A stretch of DNA of 64,000 nt from Oscillospiraceae bacterium. GTDB taxonomy: Bacteria; Bacillota; Clostridia; Oscillospirales; Acutalibacteraceae. The notes below the pieces were generated by a model. The model made no database searches, had not been told where the DNA came from, and saw only the letters and a program-made list of their open reading frames with translations. The translations under genes and the position numbers were made by a program. The stretch spans positions 1 to 64,000 of the forward strand of contig CAJTCU010000010.1 of the NCBI GenBank assembly GCA_910574935.1, given 5' to 3'. Positions 17,599 to 24,947 of this stretch are shown here, piece after piece. The first letter of the stretch is position 1. Each line of letters begins with the position of its first letter.

Positions 17599-17980
17599 GC
17601 ACGGCGTGCTGTTTGAGAAAGAAATCAGGTATCACAAGGGCTGTAGCAGAAAGTATGCTGCGGCCCTTTTTTTGTTGACGGCCGACCCCAGGCTCTGGCG
17701 CCAGGCCGAGAACCACATCGGTACCAACGAGATCGACATCACGGCTATGAAACCCCGGCGGCTGGACGCTATGTCCTATGTCTGTTTCGCGGTGGCCAAG
17801 GACATCATCACCGGCAGCAAAACCGTTGCTCTCACAGAACTGGCCGATGCCAGTATGCTGCCGCCCCGGTACTTTTTGGTGATTCAGACCGCCATGCTGA
17901 TTCGGGGCTACGGACTGAGCGCGGCCAACCGGCTGCTGTTTACGGAAGGGAGGGATCAGAATGAACTTCGACAGAAATAA
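17579..17980 (+). CDS. ICE hypothetical protein (DUF6075-like)
   Basis: A 133-aa protein: MIFRNDKHGVLFEKEIRYHK, KYAAALFLLTADPRLWRQ, and DITAMKPRRLDAMSYVCFAVAKDI. The pattern (phage/ICE protein with 'KH..LFE', a short helical core and '...AFNLW/VAKD') recalls DUF6075 proteins, but this is by eye. The ATG at 17579 lies inside the preceding gene. A longer frame back to 17195 reads through the terminator and is not credible. It overlaps the DUF4314 gene by 20 bases. Role unknown. Confidence 0.7.
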   Translation: MIFRNDKHGVLFEKEIRYHKGCSRKYAAALFLLTADPRLWRQAENHIGTNEIDITAMKPRRLDAMSYVCFAVAKDIITGSKTVALTELADASMLPPRYFLVIQTAMLIRGYGLSAANRLLFTEGRDQNELRQK

Positions 17981-18518
17981 GGTTGAGATGGTCAAAAAGC
18001 AGTACCCGGTAGGGACGCGAATCCGGCTGAACAGCCTTTGTAACGAAAAACATGGGATGCCCGCGGGCCTGTGTGGGACAGTGATGGGTGTGGACGATCA
18101 ACCGGCACTGCTCATGAAGTGGGACAACGGGCGGTCGCTGAGCCTTATGCCCTTCGAGGACAGTTTCACGGTAATCCAAAATGAACAGCAGGCTACGCCG
18201 GACGAGCAGCTCTATGAAAAGCTGTGCCAGGAGCAGGCAGCCTTCCGGGATGAACTGCTGGCCCTCCCTCCCGAGCAAATCTTGTATAAAGCATGGGAGT
18301 ACCTGGTGCGGGAGGATATCCTGCTGACGATGGAGTATAACGAGCTGGACGATGAACAGGCGAAGGCCCTGTTGGAACTGCCGGACGCCATGTCGGACCT
18401 CTGCGACACGGTCAAGGAGAAAGACAGCCGCCAGCAGGAAACTATCTGGCATGAAATCGAGGAAAGGGCCAATGTGCTGGCAGCGGCCCAGCAACCCATG
18501 CAGGAGCAGTCGCCATGA
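17961..18518 (+). CDS. DUF4314/DUF3848 protein
   Basis: A 185-aa protein. Residues ~8-70 match the DUF4314 small beta-barrel (YPVGTRIRLN, GTVMGVDDQPALLMKWDNGRSLSLMP). Residues ~75-165 match DUF3848 (LYEKLCQEQAAFRDELLALPPEQILYKAWEYLVREDIL), a helical module that recurs in the ICE genes at 43.7-44.7 kb. A GGGAGGGA ribosome site precedes the ATG. It is linked by ATGA overlap to the NrdD-tail peptide. Both domains are typical of Firmicutes ICE accessory regions and have no known activity. Confidence 0.8.
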   Translation: MNFDRNKVEMVKKQYPVGTRIRLNSLCNEKHGMPAGLCGTVMGVDDQPALLMKWDNGRSLSLMPFEDSFTVIQNEQQATPDEQLYEKLCQEQAAFRDELLALPPEQILYKAWEYLVREDILLTMEYNELDDEQAKALLELPDAMSDLCDTVKEKDSRQQETIWHEIEERANVLAAAQQPMQEQSP

Positions 18519-18676
18519 AGAATAGCAAAAAGGTCGTTGGCGAGGGCCGTGACTTCGAGCGCATCCGGCGCATCACGGGTTACCTTACTGGCACGGTGGA
18601 TGGCTGGAATAACGCCAAACGTGCAGAGGAAAAGGACCGGGTCAAGCACCCGGTCAACACCGATAAAAAGGAGTGA
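18515..18676 (+). CDS. 53-aa NrdD C-terminal-tail-like protein
   Basis: The peptide contains RIRRITGYLTGTVDGWNNAK, then RAEEKDRVKHPVNTDKKE. The ITGYL...W NNAKRAE..DRVKH pattern is that of the extreme C-terminus of anaerobic ribonucleotide reductase (NrdD), which carries the glycyl-radical region's tail. The catalytic body, the radical Gly and the zinc cysteines are absent, so this is a stand-alone tail mimic rather than an enzyme. It is coupled to the DUF4314 gene by ATGA overlap. It might bind host NrdD or NrdG or be a retained fragment. Confidence 0.7.
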   Translation: MKNSKKVVGEGRDFERIRRITGYLTGTVDGWNNAKRAEEKDRVKHPVNTDKKE

Positions 18677-18683
18677 GCGAAAT

Positions 18684-18752
18684 ATGGTCAGGGGGCCGCC
18701 CATTAGAGTAAAAATACCCAGAGAAATGGAGGTGGTACTATTCAGTCCATGA
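18684..18752 (+). CDS. 22-aa leader-like ORF coupled to the Dam gene
   Basis: MVRGPPIRVKIPREMEVVLF then SP and TGA. An AAAGGAG site lies about 12 bases before its ATG, and its stop overlaps the Dam start (ATGA, 18749-18752). It is likely translated to couple expression of the methylase; an independent function is doubtful. Confidence 0.5.
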   Translation: MVRGPPIRVKIPREMEVVLFSP

Positions 18753-19579
18753 TCCCGTGGATAGGCGGGAAACAAGCCCTATGCAGGGCAATTATCAGCC
18801 GGTTCCCGGCAGACTACAGGCAGCGAACCTATGTGGAGGTGTTCGGCGGCGGGGCCTCTGTCCTGCTGAACAAGGAGCGCTCCGTCAAGGAGATTTACAA
18901 CGACTTCAACTCCAACCTTGTCAATCTTTTTCGGGTAGTCCGGGATTCCCCATCCGAGCTGCAGGCAGCGCTGCGGTACATCCTCAACGCCCGGGAGGAC
19001 TTCGACACCGTCAAGGCCCGGCTTGCCAGAGGGCACAACAAGGACCCTGTCCTTTGGGCGCGGGACTTCTATCAGCTCATCCGGCAGAGCTACGGCGGCG
19101 GAGGAACATCATTCGGGGCCAGCCCACGGTCCACCTGGGCGGCGTTTCCCTTGATCGACGCAGTTGCGGAGCGTTTTCAGTACGTGGTGGTGGAGCACAT
19201 GAGCTATGAGCGGCTTATCCGGACCCATGACAGCGAGGGTACCATCTTCTACCTGGACCCGCCCTATGTGCTGACTGAAGACTACTATGGAAATCTGTTC
19301 GGGTTTCCGGACCATATGCTGTTGGCGGAAATCCTGCTGGAAATAAAAGCCCGCTGGTTACTGTCCTACAATGACTGCGACGCCATCCGGGCGCTGTACA
19401 GTGTGCCGGGTATCTACATTGAGAAAATCGAGCGCATCAACAATCTGGCCCAGCGGTACGACCCTGGGAATATGTATCAGGAGCTGCTCATCTCCAACTA
19501 CGATACATCGCTGGCGCTGCCAGAGCAAATATCATTATCGGGCTTTGCCCCGGTGGAAAGGAATTATATATGGAAATGA
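18749..19579 (+). CDS. dam: D12-class DNA adenine-N6 methyltransferase
   Basis: A 276-aa Dam-family methyltransferase. Motif I-like WIGGKQALC at the start, VEVFGGGASVLLNK (SAM binding), and the catalytic DPPY (FYLDPPYVL, residue ~173) are intact. It transfers methyl from SAM to adenine, most likely at GATC or a similar short site. It is near full length for the family. Orphan Dam enzymes on ICEs are thought to protect incoming DNA or tune transfer; no restriction partner adjoins it here. Its last 10 bases overlap the AbrB gene. Confidence 0.9.
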   Translation: MIPWIGGKQALCRAIISRFPADYRQRTYVEVFGGGASVLLNKERSVKEIYNDFNSNLVNLFRVVRDSPSELQAALRYILNAREDFDTVKARLARGHNKDPVLWARDFYQLIRQSYGGGGTSFGASPRSTWAAFPLIDAVAERFQYVVVEHMSYERLIRTHDSEGTIFYLDPPYVLTEDYYGNLFGFPDHMLLAEILLEIKARWLLSYNDCDAIRALYSVPGIYIEKIERINNLAQRYDPGNMYQELLISNYDTSLALPEQISLSGFAPVERNYIWK

Positions 19580-19914
19580 ACGATGAGAAAACATTGCGGA
19601 TTCTCGGCAAACGCGGCCGGGTGACTATTCCTCAGGAAGTAAGGGACGCCATCGGCATGGCGCGGGGCGATGTGGTGAGCTTTGCCGTGGTCAGCGAGGA
19701 CTGCGCCCTGGTCAAACGGGAACGCATCTGCGATAATTGTTCCACGGAGCCTCTGCAGATGATCAAGCTGTTTGTGCAAGCCATGCACCATGCTGAGAGC
19801 AGCCCCCAGAGCCAGAGGGCCTTTGAGTTTCTAACCAGCCTCTCTCCCGCCCAGCAGTTGGAGGCTGCGGCGAAGATCATCGCGGATTGGGCGGAGAACA
19901 GCCATGAAGAATAG
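19570..19914 (+). CDS. AbrB/SpoVT-type transition-state regulator
   Basis: A 114-aa protein with an N-terminal swapped-hairpin AbrB DNA-binding domain (LGKRGRVTIPQEVRDAIGMARGD, residues ~11-33). A C-terminal helical part (~60-114) may dimerise. It overlaps the end of the Dam gene and is 12 bp from the SpoVG-like gene, so the three are co-transcribed. Probably an ICE-encoded regulator of its own operon. Confidence 0.85.
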   Translation: MEMNDEKTLRILGKRGRVTIPQEVRDAIGMARGDVVSFAVVSEDCALVKRERICDNCSTEPLQMIKLFVQAMHHAESSPQSQRAFEFLTSLSPAQQLEAAAKIIADWAENSHEE

Positions 19915-19926
19915 CAGGAGGTTAAA

Positions 19927-20430
19927 ATGGCAAAGAGAAAAGAACACACCCAGACGGACGCTCCCCAACAGGCCCAGACCGGCGCCGGGGCAATCCCCCA
20001 AGAGGCTCCGGCCCCGCCCCCGCTCCCGGATCTGACTGTCCGCGTCTTCCCCATCAGCAGCTCAAAAAGCAAGCTCAAGGCCACGGCAAACGTCAACATT
20101 GCCGGGGCCTTTGCTGTCAGAGGATTCCGTATCTTCGACTCCAAAAACGGCCTGTTCGTGAAAGAGCCGGAGCAGAGCTACGTCAAGGACGGCACCGAGC
20201 TGACCCGCCCGGTGTTCTTCCCGGTCACGAAAGAGGCGCGGGAGGCCCTGTATGGGCAGATTCTGCACTCCTATGAGCTGACCATCGGGCGGGAGCAGTA
20301 CCAGCGCCAGGAAGATCCAGGATACTGCCTGACTGACGAAGACGCGCCGCCGGAGCGGCACTACGCGTCTCCCGTGGAGGATTTCGATTCGGAGGACGAC
20401 CTCCCTTTTGACTGCGGCCCGTCCATGTAA
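19927..20430 (+). CDS. SpoVG-family protein
   Basis: A 167-aa protein. After a Pro/Gln/Ala-rich leader (residues 1-35) comes the SpoVG core: LTVRVFPISSSKSKLKATAN, then VNIAGAFAVRGFRIF and GLFVKEP. SpoVG proteins are small nucleic-acid-binding regulators; ICE versions have longer N- and C-terminal tails, as here. The C-terminal tail is very acidic (FDSEDDLPFD). GGAGG precedes the ATG. It closes the accessory operon that began at 17434. Confidence 0.82.
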   Translation: MAKRKEHTQTDAPQQAQTGAGAIPQEAPAPPPLPDLTVRVFPISSSKSKLKATANVNIAGAFAVRGFRIFDSKNGLFVKEPEQSYVKDGTELTRPVFFPVTKEAREALYGQILHSYELTIGREQYQRQEDPGYCLTDEDAPPERHYASPVEDFDSEDDLPFDCGPSM

Positions 20431-20506
20431 AAGGGACTGATTCCGCGCTGTTCGGTTAACCCTCCAAATTTCTCGCAAATTTTTGCAGGATATTTTCAAA
20501 AAACGC

Positions 20507-20536
20507 TGGACATAGGCACACCATTTGCGGTATCCT
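20507..20536 (+). promoter_or_regulatory. Promoter for the first SLH gene
   Basis: TGGACA, an 18-bp spacer and TATCCT are located 44 bases before the SLH gene start, in the gap after the SpoVG-like gene. Confidence 0.45.
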
Positions 20537-20579
20537 GTGGTTAGAAAAATTCTCAAGCCACAAAAGGATGGTGTAACCT

Positions 20580-21857
20580 ATGGCAAAGCATTTTAGGAAA
20601 TATTTAGCAATGGGAGCGGCGGTCGTTATGTTGTCGACCATACCACTCCAGGCCAATGCAGCGGCAGAGAAGTTCACGGACGTGAAACCGGGTAAGTGGT
20701 ACTATACGGCGGTGGACTATGCCGTGAGAGAAAAGCTGTTCAGCGGGACCTCCTCGACCACCTTTTCCCCGGAAGAACCCATGACCCGTGGGATGTTCGT
20801 GACGGTGTTGGGGAACAGAGCCAAGATTGACCCGAAGGACTATCCCACAAGCAGTTTCAGCGATGTGAAAGCCGGGGTATGGTACGCCCCCAATGTGGAG
20901 TGGGCCGCGCAGAATGGCATTGTGAACGGCACAGGGGGCGGAAAATTCAGCCCCGGCAAGAGCGTGACCCGGGAACAGATGGCGGTGATTCTCTACAATT
21001 ACGCCAAGTTTACAAACTGCGACCTGACGGTCCGGGCTGGCCTGCTGGAGCAGTTCCCGGATGGGAACAAGGTGTCCAGCTACGCCAAGTACGCTATGGA
21101 ATGGGCCATAACCCACAAGATCATCAACGGCAGTGGCGGCAAACTGGACCCCAGCGGCACAGCCACCAGGGCACAGGTGGCGCAGATCTTCTACAGCAGC
21201 CGGGAACTGCTGGCAAACGGCGGCAATGAGAACCCCCAGCCTCCCACGCCATCCCCCAGCCCGTCCCCCTCTCCCGACCCGGACGCACCCAGGATTCCTA
21301 TAACAGATGAAGTCCGAGATAAACTCAAGGATAATTTGAATCCTGAAAAGATGCTAGATTACGTTTTGCACGGGAAGGATGATGATCCCCTTTTCTCCTA
21401 TGATGGAACTACAGCCGTGTGGGATTCTTCTCTGGTGAACTCGGAAGATGTCGGCAGAAAATACTTGGGCGATTGGAATGACGAGCCGAGCGAATACAAT
21501 GAAACATCGGCTGTAGCCAATGGTTTTGTTCAAATGCTGACCCGTACAGCTAGTGACAGATTTTATATTACTGCCGAGGAAACAGATGGATGTTTCTGCC
21601 TCTACTACCACCCAGCGGACAACCCTGACAGCCAGAAAATGCAGGAAATAAAAGCGGCGCTGAACCTGACCCGCCCGGTTCAGTATGACCGGGGCCTCTG
21701 CTATGAGGGCGCTGGCTGGGCAGGCCCTATGCGCTGGGAGCAATACAGCGGCGCACAGGGGATAGCGGAGAAAATCGAATACTACCTGCTGGAGCTGCAT
21801 CCCTACACAGACAAATACTATCTCACGGAACCGGAGCCGGGGAAGTTCTATAATTAA
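20580..21857 (+). CDS. S-layer-homology (SLH) surface protein 1
   Basis: A 425-aa secreted protein with a signal peptide (residues 1-28, cleavage near QANAA-AE). Three SLH domains (~30-85, ~90-145, ~160-210) show FTDVKPGKWYYTAVDYAV, FSDVKAGVWYAPNVEWAAQ and FSPGKSVTREQMAVILYNYA, anchoring it to cell-wall polysaccharide. A Pro/Ser spacer (QPPTPSPSPSPSPDPDAP) leads to a unique ~190-residue C-terminal domain rich in Tyr and acidic residues, with no family I recognise. SLH domains at the N-terminus and the effector domain at the C-terminus are the reverse of the order in the second SLH protein. Confidence 0.88.
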   Translation: MAKHFRKYLAMGAAVVMLSTIPLQANAAAEKFTDVKPGKWYYTAVDYAVREKLFSGTSSTTFSPEEPMTRGMFVTVLGNRAKIDPKDYPTSSFSDVKAGVWYAPNVEWAAQNGIVNGTGGGKFSPGKSVTREQMAVILYNYAKFTNCDLTVRAGLLEQFPDGNKVSSYAKYAMEWAITHKIINGSGGKLDPSGTATRAQVAQIFYSSRELLANGGNENPQPPTPSPSPSPSPDPDAPRIPITDEVRDKLKDNLNPEKMLDYVLHGKDDDPLFSYDGTTAVWDSSLVNSEDVGRKYLGDWNDEPSEYNETSAVANGFVQMLTRTASDRFYITAEETDGCFCLYYHPADNPDSQKMQEIKAALNLTRPVQYDRGLCYEGAGWAGPMRWEQYSGAQGIAEKIEYYLLELHPYTDKYYLTEPEPGKFYN

Positions 21858-21918
21858 AGACATGAAACGCCCACGCTTAGTAATTACCCGCTAAACACAC
21901 CTTTGGAGGATTTATAAA

Positions 21919-22296
21919 ATGGAGAACCAATTTTTTGACGAAACAAATGGCCTATGGTATGAGCTGAGAGACGGTTACTATTATCCTTGCCTGACAGTAT
22001 CAGAGGATGAAAAGCAGCCCATAGGTTTATGGGGCCGACAGCATAAGCGGTACCTAAAAGAGCAGAGGCCGATAATTTACAACTCGCTCCAAATGAACGG
22101 TAAGCTAAACGCCTACCTTGCCCACATCGACCAGCAAGCGCAGGAGCGATATGAACTTCTTGTTAAGCAGATGAAACAGGCTCGCGGTATTACCGAGGGT
22201 TTGAAAGCTACAAATCCTCTTACATGGGCTGGCAGAATGAACAACGCCCAGGCGTGCGCAAGAGAAATTGTGAATAACGAGATAATTTACAATTAG
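21919..22296 (+). CDS. tnpV: TnpV family transposon protein
   Basis: A 125-aa protein with the family features LWYELRDGYYYPCL, IGLWGRQHKRYLKE and ERYELLVKQMKQARGITE..LKA.NPL.W..RMNNA. TnpV is encoded by Tn4451/Tn4453-type mobilisable transposons, where its role is unknown. TGGAGG precedes the ATG. Together with TnpW and the TnpX remnant at 30-31 kb it suggests a Tn4451-like unit once spanned this region, with the LuxR/SLH genes as cargo. Confidence 0.82.
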   Translation: MENQFFDETNGLWYELRDGYYYPCLTVSEDEKQPIGLWGRQHKRYLKEQRPIIYNSLQMNGKLNAYLAHIDQQAQERYELLVKQMKQARGITEGLKATNPLTWAGRMNNAQACAREIVNNEIIYN

Positions 22297-22455
22297 CAAA
22301 CCCAGTCGCACTACCCAATTTAAGGAGTGTACTTCGCAACCCCTCATGCTGTATAATGTGGTATCATAGGCTTAAGATGGTTTATTGAGCCAAGATTTCA
22401 CAAAAAATTTACAGAAAAAGGGTTGAAATTTCGAGATGAGCGCAAATAATTGTTT

Positions 22456-22497
<42 letters not shown>

Positions 22498-22530
22498 GCA
22501 TAACTGCGCCCATTTCAACTCCATATCACA

Positions 22531-22569
22531 AAAAGCCACAGGAGCACTATCGTGTTTCCTGTGGCTTTT
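22531..22569. terminator. Hairpin (terminator or attenuator) before the LuxR gene
   Basis: Perfect 13-bp arms AAAAGCCACAGGA and TCCTGTGGCTTTT with a 13-base loop. The T-rich 3' arm makes it terminator-like. It stands between the repeat tract and the ribosome site of the regulator, so read-through control is possible. Confidence 0.65.
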
Positions 22570-22601
22570 CTGCGCGCATTTTTAGGGTGGAGGTGTGAGC
22601 A

Positions 22602-24920
22602 TTGGAACAGTATATCATACCGGGGAGCGCTTACCGCAAGCTGAAAGCCGCGAATAGCCTCGGGCAGACCGCCTATATCTACGGCGCCACCGGCTATGGC
22701 AAGACGGCCTTTATACAGAAATACATGGAGAAGTGCCGCCCCGCATATCTGGACTGCGGGAACAGGCGCTGGGATGAAAGCGACGTCCCAGCCCAAGGGA
22801 TTGTGGTGCTGGACAATCTGCATTTGCTAGAGGAATCCCGGCGGGAGATGGTCAGGCGTATCATAGCTGCGCCTGATGTGTGGCTCATACTCATAAGCCG
22901 CAGCCCGGTGCCCGCATGGCTTATGCCAGAGTACATCAACGTGGGTTTTATGGTGATCAAGGAAACCGACTTGGGCTTGGGCCGGCAGGAAATTGCCGGG
23001 TACTTGGATAGGCTGGGAATTTCCTACACCGAGGACGGCTTGCAGTTCCTGACGGAGAAGTCCAAGGGAAACGCCTACGCGGTACGCCATGCGGCCCTGA
23101 AAATGGCCGAGGGCATGGCTCCCGGACCGCAGATGCGAAAGGAAATCCACGACGCGTTCGCCCGGTACCTTACCGACTACGTGATGGTGGAGTGGGACAG
23201 CGAACTGCTGGAATTTCTCATGCGGGTCAGCGTAGTGGATGCGTTCACCTTGCCGTTGGCCGAGCTGATTACCGCCAGCCGTCAGGCTTCGGTTTATTTG
23301 CAAAGGGCGGCTGAAACCGGAAACTTCCTGTTTTTGGAGGGCGATGTATACCGATTGAGACCAGTGCTCCTGCACGCTCTGCGTGAAAGGGCCAAGCAAT
23401 CGCTGGGAGAGGAGCAGCTGAGAACTTGCGCCAAAAATGCCGGGGTCTGGTACGAGATGAACGGGAATATCTCCGAGGCGCTGGAAATGTATGAGCGCTG
23501 CGGGGACTGGGGGCAGATCAGGGAGCTGCTGGTCCGCAACGCACGGGCGAACCCTGGAGCAGGCCACTACTATGAGCTGCGGCAGTACTATCTTTGCATG
23601 GACGAGGGCGAGGCGGCCAAAAGTCCGGTGCTTATGGCGGGGCTTAGTATGCTCCACTCTATGCTCATGGACGCGGAAAAGAGCGAGTATTGGTACAAAA
23701 AGCTGGCTGATTTTGCCAAGACGGCCACTGGCGGCACAAAGCGCGAGGCCCAGAGCCGCCTTTGCTACCTTGATATCGGCCTGCCCCACCGGGGGAGCCG
23801 GGATGTGCTGAAAATCATGCTGAGAGCGCCCGCTATACTCCTGGACCAGGGGGTGCGGCTGCCGGAGTTCTCTGTTACCAGCAACGTGCCCAGCACCATG
23901 AACGGCGGCAAGGACTTCTGTAAGTGGAGCCGCTCCGACCGGGCTTTAGCACGAACGGTAGGCCCTCTCGTAGAGCGGGTGCTGGGGAGCTATGGCAAGG
24001 GGTTGACGAAAGTAGCCCTGGGCGAGAGCCTCTTTGAGAAGGGCGGCGAAACCTTCGAGGTGCTGACCCTGCTCTCCCGGGGCCAGGTGGAGACCGAGTC
24101 CGGAGGCAGGCTGGAGATTGCCTTTGCGGCGGTGGGACAACGGGTGCGGATGATGATTTTGCAAAGGGATATTGTCAACGCGGGGGCAATTCTGGACTCT
24201 TTCCAGTCGGCGGCAAAGGCGCAGCGGGTCATGCAGATGCTGCCCAATATACAGGCTATGCGGTGCAGGATAGCCCTTTACGCCGGGGACATGGACGCGG
24301 TCCGGGAGTGGATGAAGGCCGCGCCGGACGAGGATAAGGAGTTCATCACCATGGAGCGCTACCGGTATCTCACCAAGGTGCGCTGTTACCTGGCGCTGGG
24401 CGAAAACCTCAAAGCCCTGGCCCTGCTAGAAAAGCTTAGCGAGTACGCCGAACGCTGCTATAGGACCTACATCCGCATGGAGACCGGGGTGCTGGGGGCC
24501 ATTGTACGCCAGCGGCTGGGGACGGAGTGGGAGGCCATGCTGACCGCCGCTTTGGACGAGGCCGGGAGCTATCACTTCGTGCGGTTCATCAGCGAGCTGG
24601 GGCCGGCTATTCTGCCGCTGCTCAAGGCCCATGGCCGGGACAGTCCCTGGTTTCGGCAGGTGCTGGAGGAGACCCAGCAGATGTCCCGGCGCTATCCAGG
24701 CTATCTTTCGCCCAGGAACGCCGTACGGGAGGATTTTTCAAGCACGGCGCTGGAGATTTTACGCCTGCAAAGCGAGGGGCTTTCGGCCACTCAGATTGCC
24801 GAACGGCTTGGAATGAAGTCCGACAACGTGCGCTATCACATCAAGGAAAACTACCGCAAGCTGGGCGCTTCGGGCAAGGCGCAGGCCATTGCCGCCGCCC
24901 GGGCCTTGGGGCTGATATAA
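22602..24920 (+). CDS. MalT/LuxR-type ATP-binding transcriptional activator
   Basis: A 772-aa regulator with TTG start (GGTGGAGG 9 bases upstream). Residues ~20-130 are a STAND-type P-loop domain: Walker A YGATGYGKTAFI, Walker B GIVVLDNLHLL. The middle (~270-690) is helical and TPR-like. The C-terminus (~705-770) is a LuxR helix-turn-helix (LRLQSEGLSATQIAERLGMK, then SDNVRYHIKENYRKL). This MalT-like layout implies a ligand- and ATP-gated activator. It is 27 bp upstream of a large SLH protein gene and probably controls it, and perhaps the first SLH gene too. Confidence 0.88.
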   Translation: MEQYIIPGSAYRKLKAANSLGQTAYIYGATGYGKTAFIQKYMEKCRPAYLDCGNRRWDESDVPAQGIVVLDNLHLLEESRREMVRRIIAAPDVWLILISRSPVPAWLMPEYINVGFMVIKETDLGLGRQEIAGYLDRLGISYTEDGLQFLTEKSKGNAYAVRHAALKMAEGMAPGPQMRKEIHDAFARYLTDYVMVEWDSELLEFLMRVSVVDAFTLPLAELITASRQASVYLQRAAETGNFLFLEGDVYRLRPVLLHALRERAKQSLGEEQLRTCAKNAGVWYEMNGNISEALEMYERCGDWGQIRELLVRNARANPGAGHYYELRQYYLCMDEGEAAKSPVLMAGLSMLHSMLMDAEKSEYWYKKLADFAKTATGGTKREAQSRLCYLDIGLPHRGSRDVLKIMLRAPAILLDQGVRLPEFSVTSNVPSTMNGGKDFCKWSRSDRALARTVGPLVERVLGSYGKGLTKVALGESLFEKGGETFEVLTLLSRGQVETESGGRLEIAFAAVGQRVRMMILQRDIVNAGAILDSFQSAAKAQRVMQMLPNIQAMRCRIALYAGDMDAVREWMKAAPDEDKEFITMERYRYLTKVRCYLALGENLKALALLEKLSEYAERCYRTYIRMETGVLGAIVRQRLGTEWEAMLTAALDEAGSYHFVRFISELGPAILPLLKAHGRDSPWFRQVLEETQQMSRRYPGYLSPRNAVREDFSSTALEILRLQSEGLSATQIAERLGMKSDNVRYHIKENYRKLGASGKAQAIAAARALGLI

Positions 24921-24947
24921 ATTATTTAATTTTTTGGGGGTATCGGT

